From Desulfurivibrio dismutans (GTDB taxonomy: Bacteria > Desulfobacterota > Desulfobulbia > Desulfobulbales > Desulfurivibrionaceae): a DNA stretch of 64,000 nt. A model generated the notes under the pieces. That model made no database searches. It was not told the origin of the DNA and saw only the letters and a list, made by a program, of their open reading frames with translations. Every line of letters starts with the position of its first letter. Positions within the stretch are counted from its first letter, which is position 1. Made by a program: the position numbers and the translations under genes. Positions 27,451 through 35,877 of this stretch are shown here, one piece after another. The stretch spans positions 1 to 64,000 of the forward strand of contig NZ_JARGDQ010000005.1 in assembly GCF_029210385.1 (NCBI RefSeq), written 5' to 3'.

Positions 27451-27678
27451 ATGCGGGAGTTGGTCGGTTTTGTCGCCCGGGCGCTGGTGGACAACCCCGA
27501 GGCGGTTACGGTCGACGAGACCGAGCAGGAAGAAACCCTGTTGCTGGAGTTGCGTGTTGCCCAGCCGGATTTGGGCAAGGTCATCGGTCGCCAGGGCCGC
27601 ACGGCCCGGGCCATCCGGACCCTGCTGACGGCGGTGGCCGACCAGGAGCGCAAGGTCCGCCTGGAAATCGTGGAGTAA
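27451..27678 (+). CDS. khpA: KH-domain RNA-binding protein KhpA
   Basis: 75 residues from ATG 27451; an upstream in-frame start at 27406 would overlap rpsP and add unrelated residues. It consists almost entirely of one KH domain with the GxxG-type loop VIGRQGRTARAIRTLL. KhpA proteins bind RNA and usually sit between rpsP and rimM, as here (gaps of 7 and 3 bp). Confidence 0.92.
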   Translation: MRELVGFVARALVDNPEAVTVDETEQEETLLLELRVAQPDLGKVIGRQGRTARAIRTLLTAVADQERKVRLEIVE

Positions 27679-27681
27679 GCC

Positions 27682-28251
27682 TTGCGCATTGTTTTTACCG
27701 GCATCCAGCGGGGTGAACTGGTGGAAATCGGTCGGGTGGTCAAACCCCAAGGGATTAAGGGTGAGCTGAAGGTGCTGCCCTTTGCAGGCTTGCCTCTGGA
27801 CTTTTCCGACCTGGACGAACTGTTTCTGCTGACTGCCGAGAGCGACGGCCCGCCCCGGGCTTATACTTTGCTGGCGGTCCGCGAGCAGGGCGGGGCTTTA
27901 ATGATTCGCCTGGCCGGCGTGAACGATCGGGACCAGGCGGAAGCGTTGCGGGACCGAGTGGTGGCCCTGACCGCCGGGGAGCTGCCGGCCCTGGCGGCGG
28001 ATGAAATTTACTGGCACCAGTTGGTGGGGCTGGCGGCTCACACCGAGGATGACCGCCTGGTCGGTCTGGTGACGGATTTTATGCTGACCGCCGCCCACCC
28101 TTTGCTGGTCATTGTCGACGAGCAGCAAAGGGAGTATCTGGTGCCGGCTCATCCGGAGTTTATGGCGGTCCGTTATGATGAAAGCGGTGAGCCGACCGGG
28201 TTGCTGCTGACGCCCCCCCCCGGCTTGTTGGAAGATGGCCGTGCGCTTTGA
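27682..28251 (+). CDS. rimM: Ribosome maturation factor RimM
   Basis: 189 residues if it starts at TTG 27682. The family core starts at LVEIGRVVKPQGIKGELKVLPF, so GTG 27721 is a plausible shorter start. The N-terminal RimM beta-barrel is followed by a PRC-barrel domain (LVGLVTDFMLTAAHPLLVI...VPAHPEFM). RimM assists 30S assembly through S19. The 3' end overlaps trmD by 17 bp. Confidence 0.93.
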   Translation: MRIVFTGIQRGELVEIGRVVKPQGIKGELKVLPFAGLPLDFSDLDELFLLTAESDGPPRAYTLLAVREQGGALMIRLAGVNDRDQAEALRDRVVALTAGELPALAADEIYWHQLVGLAAHTEDDRLVGLVTDFMLTAAHPLLVIVDEQQREYLVPAHPEFMAVRYDESGEPTGLLLTPPPGLLEDGRAL

Positions 28252-28984
28252 TATTTTGACCATTTTCCCGGAGTTTTTTGACTCGCCACTGGCTTGTGGG
28301 ATGTTGCGCCGGGCCATCCAGGACGGCCTGGTCAGAGTGGGGCGGCATGATATCCGGGAATTTACCGTCGATAAACATGCCATGACCGATGATCGCCCTT
28401 TCGGCGGTGGCGAAGGGATGGTGATGAAGCCTGAACCGCTGGCCGCGGCGGTGCACCACGTGCGCGGGGAGTCTGGCGCGGCGAAAGTGGTGTTGCTCAG
28501 CCCCCAGGGGCGGACTCTGAACCAGGAACTGGCCACCGAACTGGCCGGGGAAGAACAGTTGATTCTGGTCTGCGGCCGCTATGAAGGAGTGGATGAGCGT
28601 TTTCGGCTGGCCTATGTGGATTGCGAAGTGTCGGTGGGCGACTATATCCTCACTGGCGGTGAACCGGCGGCCCTGGCGTTGTTGGATTGTGTCGTGCGGC
28701 TGCTGCCCGGCGTGCTGGGCTGCGGTGATTCGGCGGCCAACGATACCTTCAGCCTGGGCAGTCGTGGCGGCCTGAAGTATCCCCAGTATACTCGGCCGCG
28801 CAATTTTGAAGGCATGGAGGTTCCCGAAGTGCTGCTTTCCGGGGACCACGCCACCATTGCCCGCTGGCGTTTGGTGGAAGCGGTACGCCGCACCCGGCAG
28901 CGGCGGCCGGATTTGTTGAAAGCCGCCGATTTTACCCCGGCTGAGCGCCGGCTGTTGGCTAAAGAAGGGATTGATCTGGCCTGA
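28235..28984 (+). CDS. trmD: tRNA (guanine-37-N1)-methyltransferase TrmD
   Basis: 249 residues, the usual length. TrmD methylates G37 next to the anticodon with S-adenosylmethionine through a trefoil-knot SPOUT fold. Seen: FDILTIFPEFFDSPL at the N terminus, LVCGRYEGVDERF, and GDYILTGGEPAAL (knot and SAM site, about 125-145). The start ATG lies inside rimM. Followed by a second SPOUT-type methyltransferase gene. Confidence 0.97.
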   Translation: MAVRFDILTIFPEFFDSPLACGMLRRAIQDGLVRVGRHDIREFTVDKHAMTDDRPFGGGEGMVMKPEPLAAAVHHVRGESGAAKVVLLSPQGRTLNQELATELAGEEQLILVCGRYEGVDERFRLAYVDCEVSVGDYILTGGEPAALALLDCVVRLLPGVLGCGDSAANDTFSLGSRGGLKYPQYTRPRNFEGMEVPEVLLSGDHATIARWRLVEAVRRTRQRRPDLLKAADFTPAERRLLAKEGIDLA

Positions 28985-29029
28985 GCGCTTGTAAATGCGG
29001 TCCTGTTGAACGATTACGGGGGAAAAACG

Positions 29030-29602
29030 GTGGTCGAGACACAGCCGGGGGCGCTGCTGGATATTGCGCTGGTTCACTATCCGGTGTTCAACCGCCGCCG
29101 GGAGGTGATCGGCTCGGCGGTGACCAACCTGGATATCCATGATATCGCCAGAACCGCCAGGACATATGGGGTAAGAAGATATTATCTGGTTACCCCATAT
29201 GATGACCAGCAGACCCTGGTGGCGGAACTGCTGGCCCACTGGCTGGAAGGGCGGGGCGGGCAGTTGAACCCGGCTCGCAAAGAGGCTTTGGAGCTGGTAA
29301 GGGTGGTGCCGGACCTGGCGGCCCTTTACGATCGGGTGCGGACAGCCCGCCAGCAACGTCCTTTGGTGTTGGCCACCAGCGCCAGGAAGCAGCCGCTGAC
29401 CAAGGATTTTGGGGTGGTGCGGCAGGGGTTGGCCGGCGGGCAGCCGGCTTTGATTCTGCTGGGCACGGCCTGGGGGCTGGCCCCCGAGGCCTTGGCCGAG
29501 GTGGATGCTTTTCTGCCGCCCATTGAATTGGGTGGCGATTACAACCACCTGCCGGTGCGGGCGGCGGCGGCTATCATCCTCGACCGCCTGTTGGCCCGGT
29601 AA
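29030..29602 (+). CDS. Putative SPOUT RNA methyltransferase (Methyltrn_RNA_4 family)
   Basis: 190 residues from GTG 29030, chosen because GGGGGA lies 7-12 bases upstream; TTG 29006 is an in-frame alternative. The sequence (LDIALVHYPVFNRRREVIGS, AVTNLDIHDIARTARTYGV) and the C-terminal knot-like LILLGTAWGLAPE...PIELGGDYNHLPVR fit the family of Thermotoga TM1570, a SAM-binding SPOUT protein with unknown RNA target. The stop codon TAA is the first part of a palindromic repeat. It closes the rpsP operon. Confidence 0.82.
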   Translation: MVETQPGALLDIALVHYPVFNRRREVIGSAVTNLDIHDIARTARTYGVRRYYLVTPYDDQQTLVAELLAHWLEGRGGQLNPARKEALELVRVVPDLAALYDRVRTARQQRPLVLATSARKQPLTKDFGVVRQGLAGGQPALILLGTAWGLAPEALAEVDAFLPPIELGGDYNHLPVRAAAAIILDRLLAR

Positions 29603-29643
29603 ACGTCCAGCAGTGCCGCACCTTGCGGCACTGCTGGACGTTT
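29601..29643. repeat. Short perfect palindrome (copy D, core-deleted family member)
   Basis: Two perfect 20-bp arms (AAACGTCCAGCAGTGCCGCA and its complement) around a 3-bp centre. The outer 15 bases match copy A, but the inner 65 or so bases of the full element are missing. It overlaps the last two bases of the methyltransferase stop codon. It would form a very stable hairpin and could end transcription of the rpsP operon. The remaining 250 bp to rplS show no gene. Confidence 0.93.
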
Positions 29644-29896
29644 ACCTGAGTTGGTCCGGTTTTTTTGTATATGCCTGCCGGGGGGTGCTTTTAAAAAAAT
29701 CTTTGCGCCACCTGCCAAGCAGGTTGGCCGTTGACGCGTGATTAAGCAGTTACTAATCGTGTCTGGTCGGCGTGCCGCTTATTACGGCGCCGATAAAAAT
29801 AAATAGGTTGTTGTTTGGTGATATTAATATGTTAACCCTGGCCGCACCGGCGGTGTTTGTTTGGGGTTACAGTAACCGTAGCAAAAGGAAAAAGTA

Positions 29897-30244
29897 ATGA
29901 ACGCGATTGCCCAGATTGAACAGGAACAGCTGCGCCACGACCATCCGGACTTTCGGCCCGGTGATACCATCAAGGTCCACTTTCGGATCGTTGAGGGCAC
30001 CAAGGAACGGGTTCAGGTTTTCCAGGGGGTGGTTATCCGCCGCCGCCGTGGCAACATCGGCGCCAGTGTCACCGTGCGCAAGGTGTCCCACGGGGTCGGA
30101 GTGGAGAAGACCTTTCCTCTGCATACCCCCCAAGTGGAGAAGGTCGAGGTGGTCAGCCACGGCCGGGTTCGTCGCTCGCGCCTCTATTATCTTCGCAACC
30201 TGCGCGGCAAGGCGGCCCGTATTCGCGAACGCGACATTCGCTGA
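29897..30244 (+). CDS. rplS: 50S ribosomal protein L19
   Basis: 115 residues. L19 family motifs: [40 protein letters not shown], and [20 protein letters not shown]. It lies at the 30S/50S interface. It is separated from the trmD unit by about 290 bp containing copy D, so it probably has its own promoter. rnhB follows after 9 bp. Confidence 0.98.
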   Translation: MNAIAQIEQEQLRHDHPDFRPGDTIKVHFRIVEGTKERVQVFQGVVIRRRRGNIGASVTVRKVSHGVGVEKTFPLHTPQVEKVEVVSHGRVRRSRLYYLRNLRGKAARIRERDIR

Positions 30245-30253
30245 TTTCTCTGC

Positions 30254-30916
30254 ATGGCGGCGCCACGAGTTCTTTGGTCCAGGGAGTCGGAGGAGATCGA
30301 CTCTCTGGCCTTTGAGCGTTCCCTCAAGGCCCATGGGTACCGGCTGGTGGCCGGAACCGATGAAGCCGGGCGCGGCCCCCTGGCCGGTCCGGTGGTGGCC
30401 GCCTGTGTGGTGTTGCCGGAGGGTTGCCAGGCAAGCCGCTTCCGTGACTCCAAACAGCTTAAACCTGAATTGCGTTGTGAGCTGGCGGCGGAAATTGTTG
30501 CTCTTCCCGGGGTTTACTGGGGAGTCGGAGTGGTTGTCGCCGCTGACATTGATCGCTTGAATATTCTGCAGGCCTCGTTGCTGGCCATGCAACATGCGGT
30601 GGCTGATCTGGCCATCAGGCCCGACTTCCTGCTGATTGACGGAAAACACCAGCTTCCCCTGGCTCTGCCCCAGCAGGCCTTGGTCCAGGGGGACTCCCGC
30701 AGTGCTTCCATCGCCGCCGCCTCCATTATCGCCAAGGTTCGGCGGGACGAGATCATGGCCGAATACCATCTCCGCTATCCCCAGTACAACTTTCACCGGC
30801 ATAAGGGCTACGGCACCGCCGATCACTTGCGTCTGCTGCGTCAGCACGGCCCCTGTCCCATTCACCGCCGGAGCTTTAAACCGGTGGGAAACTGCCTGCG
30901 GGGCGATCATGACTAA
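30254..30916 (+). CDS. rnhB: Ribonuclease HII
   Basis: 220 residues. It cleaves RNA in RNA/DNA hybrids at single ribonucleotides. The catalytic signature AGTDEAGRGPLAGPV is at about 34-48; further acidic positions lie in FLLIDGKHQLPL and the downstream SIAAASIIAKVRRD motif. The C terminus has HKGYGTADHLRLLRQHGPCP, typical of RNase HII. It overlaps yraN by 8 bp. Confidence 0.97.
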   Translation: MAAPRVLWSRESEEIDSLAFERSLKAHGYRLVAGTDEAGRGPLAGPVVAACVVLPEGCQASRFRDSKQLKPELRCELAAEIVALPGVYWGVGVVVAADIDRLNILQASLLAMQHAVADLAIRPDFLLIDGKHQLPLALPQQALVQGDSRSASIAAASIIAKVRRDEIMAEYHLRYPQYNFHRHKGYGTADHLRLLRQHGPCPIHRRSFKPVGNCLRGDHD

Positions 30917-31271
30917 GCAGCGGCAAGGGCTTGGACGCCGGGGTGAAGCACTGGCCGCCGCCTATCTGGAAAAGGCTGGTTACCGGATTTTGGCCCGTAA
31001 TTATCGGACCAAAGGGGCGGAGTTGGATATCATCGCCCGCCGACGCGAGGAACTGGTCTTTGTCGAGGTCAAGAGCCGCAACAACTCGGCCTTCGGCTCC
31101 CCTTTCGAGGCGGTCACCGCCGCCAAGCAGCGCAAGATCGCCCAGGCCGCCCAGGAGTACCTGGTGAGGGAAAAGCTTGCCGGCCAGGCGGCCCGCTTTG
31201 ATGTGGTGGCGGTATCCTTCGTCGGCGGCAATCCGGAAATCGAACACCTGCCCAATGCTTTTGAACTCTGA
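30909..31271 (+). CDS. yraN: YraN family protein (UPF0102, nuclease-fold)
   Basis: 120 residues from ATG 30909, which overlaps the rnhB stop region; a longer in-frame start inside rnhB is rejected. It has the restriction-endonuclease-like core GAELDIIARRREELVFVEVK (the D and E-x-K pattern) and the N-terminal GRRGEALAAAYLEKAGYRIL. The function is not established. The rplS-rnhB-yraN order is widespread. Confidence 0.93.
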   Translation: MTKQRQGLGRRGEALAAAYLEKAGYRILARNYRTKGAELDIIARRREELVFVEVKSRNNSAFGSPFEAVTAAKQRKIAQAAQEYLVREKLAGQAARFDVVAVSFVGGNPEIEHLPNAFEL

Positions 31272-31301
31272 ATAACCGATTGCTATGACTTACAGCCCGC
31301 C

Positions 31302-32396
31302 ATGAACAGCCCGCCACACCATGATCAACCTCAAAAACCTCTGCTGATCGGGATTACCATGGGTTGTCCCGCCGGGATCGGCCCGGAGATTATTCTGCGC
31401 CTGCACCTGGAACGGGAGCTGGCTCGGCCGGCCGTTGGGAGCGAGGTGACCGCCGAAACCGGATCGGGGCCGGAGACGGCAGTGGTGGTGCTGGGGGATC
31501 CGACGGTGCTGGCTCAATGTGCCCGACGGTTGGATCTGGCGGTGAAAATCAGCTCTTGGCAGCCGGGGCAGCCGCCCCGAGCGGGGGCGCTGAATGTGTT
31601 GCCGGTTTCCGCCCTTGATCCGGTGCCGCTGCCGGGCCGGCCCACGGTGGAGTCCGGCCGGGCCATGGGAGAATATATCACCAAGGCCGTCGCCCTGGTG
31701 CAAAGCGGTGAGCTGGCCGCCATGAGCACCTGTCCCATCGGCAAGGATATGCTCAACGCCGGCGGCTACCACTACCCGGGCCACACCGAAATGCTTGCCG
31801 CCTTGTGCAACTGCTCGGAATATGCCATGATGATGGCCGGCGCGCGGCTGCGGGTCAGCCTGGTCAGTATTCACCGCTCCCTGGCCCTGGTGCCGGAAGC
31901 GGTCTGTGAAGAGGCGGTGGTCCGACTGCTGCGACTGACTGCCCGTGCTCTGCAGCGTGATTTTGCCATTCCGCGGCCACGTCTGGCCGTGGCTGCCCTC
32001 AACCCTCATGCCGGAGAAGGAGGGATGTTTGGCGACGAGGAACGGCGGATCATCGTGCCGGCGATGACCAAGGCGGCGGCGTTGCTGGGCGACGGGGTGT
32101 CGCTTACCGGCCCCCGACCGCCGGACACGGTTTTTTATCAGGCCAGCCGTGGAGATTTTGACGCGGTGGTGGCCATGTACCATGATCAGGGTTTGATCCC
32201 GTTCAAGCTGCTGCACTTTCAGGATGGCGTCAATGTTACCATCGGTCTGCCCATTATCCGTACCTCGGTTGATCACGGTACCGCTTACGATATTGCCGGT
32301 CGCGGGGTGGCCGATCCTGCCAGCTTGCGGGCCGCTTGCCTCATGGCGGCTGAAATTGCGGCCAACAGATCTGCAAGATGCCGGGACCAGGCTTGA
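31302..32396 (+). CDS. pdxA: 4-hydroxythreonine-4-phosphate dehydrogenase PdxA
   Basis: 364 residues, slightly long. PdxA makes the amino-ketone precursor of pyridoxal phosphate using NAD and a divalent metal. Seen: ITMGCPAGIGPEIILR at the N terminus, GHTEMLAALC, ALNPHAGEGGMFGDEE, and AMYHDQGLIPFKLLHF with metal-ligand His residues. The C-terminal end is RTSVDHGTAYDIAGRG. tmk follows after about 15 bp. Confidence 0.95.
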   Translation: MNSPPHHDQPQKPLLIGITMGCPAGIGPEIILRLHLERELARPAVGSEVTAETGSGPETAVVVLGDPTVLAQCARRLDLAVKISSWQPGQPPRAGALNVLPVSALDPVPLPGRPTVESGRAMGEYITKAVALVQSGELAAMSTCPIGKDMLNAGGYHYPGHTEMLAALCNCSEYAMMMAGARLRVSLVSIHRSLALVPEAVCEEAVVRLLRLTARALQRDFAIPRPRLAVAALNPHAGEGGMFGDEERRIIVPAMTKAAALLGDGVSLTGPRPPDTVFYQASRGDFDAVVAMYHDQGLIPFKLLHFQDGVNVTIGLPIIRTSVDHGTAYDIAGRGVADPASLRAACLMAAEIAANRSARCRDQA

Positions 32397-32411
32397 TATC
32401 TGGGGGGGGTG

Positions 32412-33083
32412 ATGATGAAAATAGACAGGCAACCCCGGCCGCCGGGTTACCCGGGAATCCTGATTGCCATTGAGGGGATTGACGGCACCGGCAAATCCAC
32501 CCAGCAGCAACTGCTGGCCCGCCATCTGCGCGAACTGGGGCTGGCGGTGGTGGAAACTCGGGAGCCCACCGACGGCCCTTACGGCCGCCGCCTGCGCGAT
32601 CTTTTCCTTAACCGCGCGTCCCTGTCGCCGGCAGAGGAACTGCGGCTTTTTGTCGAAGACCGGCGGCAGCATGTTGCCCGCCTGATCGTTCCGTCTCTGC
32701 AGGCCGGTAGGGTGGTGGTCACCGACCGTTATTATTACTCCACTGCTGCTTACCAGGGGGCCAACGGCCATGATCCGGCGGCGGTTATGGCTATGAACGA
32801 GAGTTTTGCCCCCCGCCCCGACCTGGTGCTGCTGCTGGAGGCGCCACCGGCCGTGGGGGTGAGTCGAGTGCGAGAAGGGCGGGGGGAGTGCCTCAACGAT
32901 TTTGAACAGGAAGATTACCTGCGGCGGGTGGCCGCTATTTTTGCCGATTTTACCGGGCCTAACCTGGTGCGGATTGATGCGTCCGGGGAAGTGGCGAGGG
33001 TGCAGGGGGAGATCTGGCAGGCGGTGGAGGCGTTGTTGGTGAAGAGAAAAAAGATCACCGGGGAAAGTCATGGGCGTAACTAA
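32412..33083 (+). CDS. tmk: Thymidylate kinase
   Basis: 223 residues from ATG 32412 (a GTG at 32409 directly precedes it). It phosphorylates dTMP to dTDP. P-loop IEGIDGTGKST (about 20-30), the substrate-binding TREPTDGPYGRRLRD and DRYYYSTAAYQGANG. It has about 14 extra residues before the usual start. A run of G just upstream can serve as ribosome site. The 3' end overlaps the next gene by 14 bp. Confidence 0.95.
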   Translation: MMKIDRQPRPPGYPGILIAIEGIDGTGKSTQQQLLARHLRELGLAVVETREPTDGPYGRRLRDLFLNRASLSPAEELRLFVEDRRQHVARLIVPSLQAGRVVVTDRYYYSTAAYQGANGHDPAAVMAMNESFAPRPDLVLLLEAPPAVGVSRVREGRGECLNDFEQEDYLRRVAAIFADFTGPNLVRIDASGEVARVQGEIWQAVEALLVKRKKITGESHGRN

Positions 33084-34851
33084 AAGGTTATTGCTGGCTG
33101 CTTTACTGGCGGTGTTTTTACTGACCTTCGGCGGCTGTGCATCGCGAGCGGTGGCGCCGAAAGAACCGGCGCCGTCCCCGGCGCCCGCCACCGGCCCCCG
33201 TTACGCTGCGGAATTGGAGCCTTATGAAGAGGCGGTGGACCCGGCCTGCGCCTATTTTCAGTTTGCCTGGGGTAAAAGCGCCGAACTGGGCGGTCGTTTG
33301 GATGAGGCCCGTTATGCCTACCAGCAGGCGCTGTTGTGCGACCGGAAGGCGGTTTATGTGATGCGCCGGCTGGCATTGCTGCTGCTTCAGCAACAGGAGC
33401 GGGAAGAGGCCATTTACTGGGTGCGCCGGATTATTGCTATTGATCCGGCTGACCTTGCCGCCCGTTCTCTGCTGGCCAAACTTTACACCGCCCTTGACGA
33501 TCCCGACCGAGCCGCTGTCGTCTACCGGGAGATCCTCTCGCTGGACCCTGGCAACGCCAACGCCATGCTGATGTTGGGGGTGATTTACGGCAGCAGTGAT
33601 CGCCGTCAGGAGGCTCACGAGATTCTGGAGCAGTTGGTGACCCAGCGGCCGGATTATTTTCTGGGGCACTATTACCTGGCCCGGCTGTACCACGATCTGG
33701 GGCTGCTGGAGCAGGCGCTGGCCGCCTATGAACGGGCGCTGGCACTCAATTGGTCCGCCGCTCTGGCCCAGGAGTTGGCGGCGGTCTATCAGGCGGCCGG
33801 TCTTTACGAGGAGAGCCTGGCGCTTTATCGCCGGATGGTGGCGAAAGATCCTGCCGATGAGCGGGCTCGCTCCCTGTTGGCCGACCTTTACCTGCGACTG
33901 GAGCGGGTGGAGGAGGCCCTGGATGAACTGGCCGCCTTGCGTTCCTACAGCCGGGATGTGGATCGGGTCGACCTGACCATGGCCAGAATTTTGCTGGACG
34001 AACAGCGTTATGAGGAGGCGGTGAGCCTGCTCCGGGGAATCCTGGCCGATGAGCCGCGGTTGGATGCGGTCCGTTCGCTGCTGGTGCTGGCTTATTACCG
34101 GCTGGGTAAAATCGAGGCGGCCCGTAGCCTGCTGGAGGAAATTCGCCCCGGCGATTACGGTTACGAAGAGGCGGTACTGATGCTGGCCCGGATTTATCAC
34201 GGCAGCGATCAGCCGGCCGCGGCCCAGGCGGCGCTGGAGCGAGCCATGGCCGACCCCGACCATCGTTATCTGAGCTTTTATGTCACCCTGGCCCTGTTGC
34301 ATGTCGAATGGCATGATGCCGGGCAGGGACTGGCGGTTTTTCAGCGCGCCCTGAGCGAGCTGGGGCCGGAGCCGGAAGTCTATTTTGAATATGCCGTTTA
34401 CCTTGACCGCATTGGGGATAAAGCGGGGGCCATGGCCAAAATGCAGCGGGTGATCGCCCTGGACCCCCATGATCCCCATGCCCTTAATTATGTGGGATAT
34501 ACATGGGCCGACCAGGGGGATAACCTGGAGCAGGCCCGGGAGTATATCGAGGAAGCGGTCCGGCTCAAACCCCAGAATGGTGCCATCCGGGACAGCCTGG
34601 GCTGGGTTTATTACCGCCTAGGTAAATACCACCGGGCTCTGGAAGAGCTTGAGCTGGCGGTACAACTGCTGGATGATGACCCGGTGATCCACGATCATCT
34701 GGGTGATGCCTATCGCCAGCTGGGGCATGTCGATGAGGCCCAGGCCGCCTACCGGCGGGCATTGGAACTGCTGGGCCCGGAAGGAGATCCGGAGCTACGG
34801 CACCTGATTGAAAGCAAGCTTGAAAAGCTGGTGGTAGACTGGGGCCGGTGA
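33070..34851 (+). CDS. TPR-repeat lipoprotein
   Basis: 593 residues. The lipoprotein signal peptide ends in the lipobox LTFGGC (Cys23), followed by a Pro/Ala-rich linker. The remainder is about 14 TPR units (for example LGHYYLARLYHDLGLLEQAL, DSLGWVYYRLGKYHRALEEL near 510). It should be attached to a membrane facing the periplasm and act as a protein-interaction scaffold. It overlaps tmk by 14 bp and the next lipoprotein gene by 1 bp, so the two lipoproteins are likely co-expressed. Confidence 0.9.
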   Translation: MGVTKRLLLAALLAVFLLTFGGCASRAVAPKEPAPSPAPATGPRYAAELEPYEEAVDPACAYFQFAWGKSAELGGRLDEARYAYQQALLCDRKAVYVMRRLALLLLQQQEREEAIYWVRRIIAIDPADLAARSLLAKLYTALDDPDRAAVVYREILSLDPGNANAMLMLGVIYGSSDRRQEAHEILEQLVTQRPDYFLGHYYLARLYHDLGLLEQALAAYERALALNWSAALAQELAAVYQAAGLYEESLALYRRMVAKDPADERARSLLADLYLRLERVEEALDELAALRSYSRDVDRVDLTMARILLDEQRYEEAVSLLRGILADEPRLDAVRSLLVLAYYRLGKIEAARSLLEEIRPGDYGYEEAVLMLARIYHGSDQPAAAQAALERAMADPDHRYLSFYVTLALLHVEWHDAGQGLAVFQRALSELGPEPEVYFEYAVYLDRIGDKAGAMAKMQRVIALDPHDPHALNYVGYTWADQGDNLEQAREYIEEAVRLKPQNGAIRDSLGWVYYRLGKYHRALEELELAVQLLDDDPVIHDHLGDAYRQLGHVDEAQAAYRRALELLGPEGDPELRHLIESKLEKLVVDWGR

Positions 34852-35825
34852 TGTTGAGAGGTAAAAAGGTAAGTGATCACAGGGGCCACAAGGTAAGCGG
34901 TCACGTGGTGCCGCGATATGCGGTGCCCCGTGACCGCTTACACAAAAAAACTTTGTCATCCCTCAGGGCTGCCGGTGGCGGGTGCCGGCCGCGGTGGCGG
35001 CCGGCGCTGCTGTTATTTTTGTGTTGGTTGTTGTTGTCCGGTTGTGCCGCCCGGGTACCGATGGGGGAGGAGTTGACCGGAAGGGAGCGGCACGTGGTTG
35101 AAGAGCTGTTCCTGGCCGCCATGGAGAAGCACCGGCACCAGGCCCAATGCCTGGATGCTGAAGCTGAAATCAAATGGCGCAGCTGGCTGCGCTCCGGCGT
35201 GCTGCCCGGTTACCTCCAGGCCATGGCGCCCAACCGGATGAAATTCGTCGGCCTTGATCCCCTGGGCCGTCCGGTCCTGGCCCTGAGCACCGACGGTGAG
35301 AGTTTCCGGCTGATCCTGGTACCCCAGGCCGTTGTCTACCATGGGCCCACCACCGCCGAGGCCTTCAGCCGACACTTGCCCGAGGGGCTGGCGGCGGAAA
35401 GGCTGCCGGAATCCCTGTCCGCCTGGCTGCTTGGCGGCATGCCCCTGGAGCCGGAGATCGTGGCGGTGTACCGGGAACCGGCAGGGCGGGGCTATTGGTT
35501 GGAGGTGGCCGAGCCGCCCCGGGCGCGCCTGCTTTTTGAACCGCTTCCTGATCCGGTAGGCGCTGGTGTGGTGCGCCGGATTCAGCTTTTCGAGCCGGAC
35601 CAGCGGCGTCCCACGGAGATCATTTATGATGACTACCGCCCGGTGCCCGGCGATACTGATGGCCCCGGCTGGTTGTTGCCCCACCGGATTGAACTGGATT
35701 CCCGCCGTCACCAGGGACTGAGCCTTAGCGTGGTGCTGTCCGATCTGCTGGCCGATTGTGCCCTGGGTTATGAGGATTTTCAACTGCCGATGCCGGCCGG
35801 ATACACCCTGGAAACGGTGGAGTAG
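34851..35825 (+). CDS. LolB-like/DUF4292-type lipoprotein
   Basis: 324 residues from ATG 34851. The lipoprotein signal core LLLFLCWLLLSGC is preceded by an n-region of about 50 residues, far longer than normal, and that stretch is encoded by a palindromic repeat (34893-34941). The true start may instead be the in-frame TTG 34953 after the repeat, although no good ribosome site is visible there. The mature part (ECLDAEAEIKWRSWLRSGVL, NRMKFVGLDPLGRPVLALST) resembles LolB/DUF4292 lipid-binding lipoproteins. It follows a TPR lipoprotein; a role in envelope lipoprotein or lipid handling is inference. Confidence 0.78.
   Translation: MLRGKKVSDHRGHKVSGHVVPRYAVPRDRLHKKTLSSLRAAGGGCRPRWRPALLLFLCWLLLSGCAARVPMGEELTGRERHVVEELFLAAMEKHRHQAQCLDAEAEIKWRSWLRSGVLPGYLQAMAPNRMKFVGLDPLGRPVLALSTDGESFRLILVPQAVVYHGPTTAEAFSRHLPEGLAAERLPESLSAWLLGGMPLEPEIVAVYREPAGRGYWLEVAEPPRARLLFEPLPDPVGAGVVRRIQLFEPDQRRPTEIIYDDYRPVPGDTDGPGWLLPHRIELDSRRHQGLSLSVVLSDLLADCALGYEDFQLPMPAGYTLETVE
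34893..34941. repeat. Short palindrome at the start of the lipoprotein gene
   Basis: Outer arms GTAAGCGGTCACG and CGTGACCGCTTAC are perfect. Inside, one arm has GGTGCCGC and the other, reverse-complemented, GGCACCGC: the same TG/CA asymmetry seen in the 108-bp family. It appears to be a shortened family member with the outer arm type of copy F. The 24 bp before it (GTAAGTGATCACAGGGGCCA) also recur before copy F. Confidence 0.78.
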
Positions 35826-35877
35826 TGAAATCGCCGACTTTTTGCGACTTCATCAAATTTGAGGTTTTTGGAATTTC

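Noticed and set aside
31290-33191. 633-residue minus-strand open frame over pdxA and tmk
   Set aside because: Antisense to two conserved enzymes with intact motifs; no recognisable domain.
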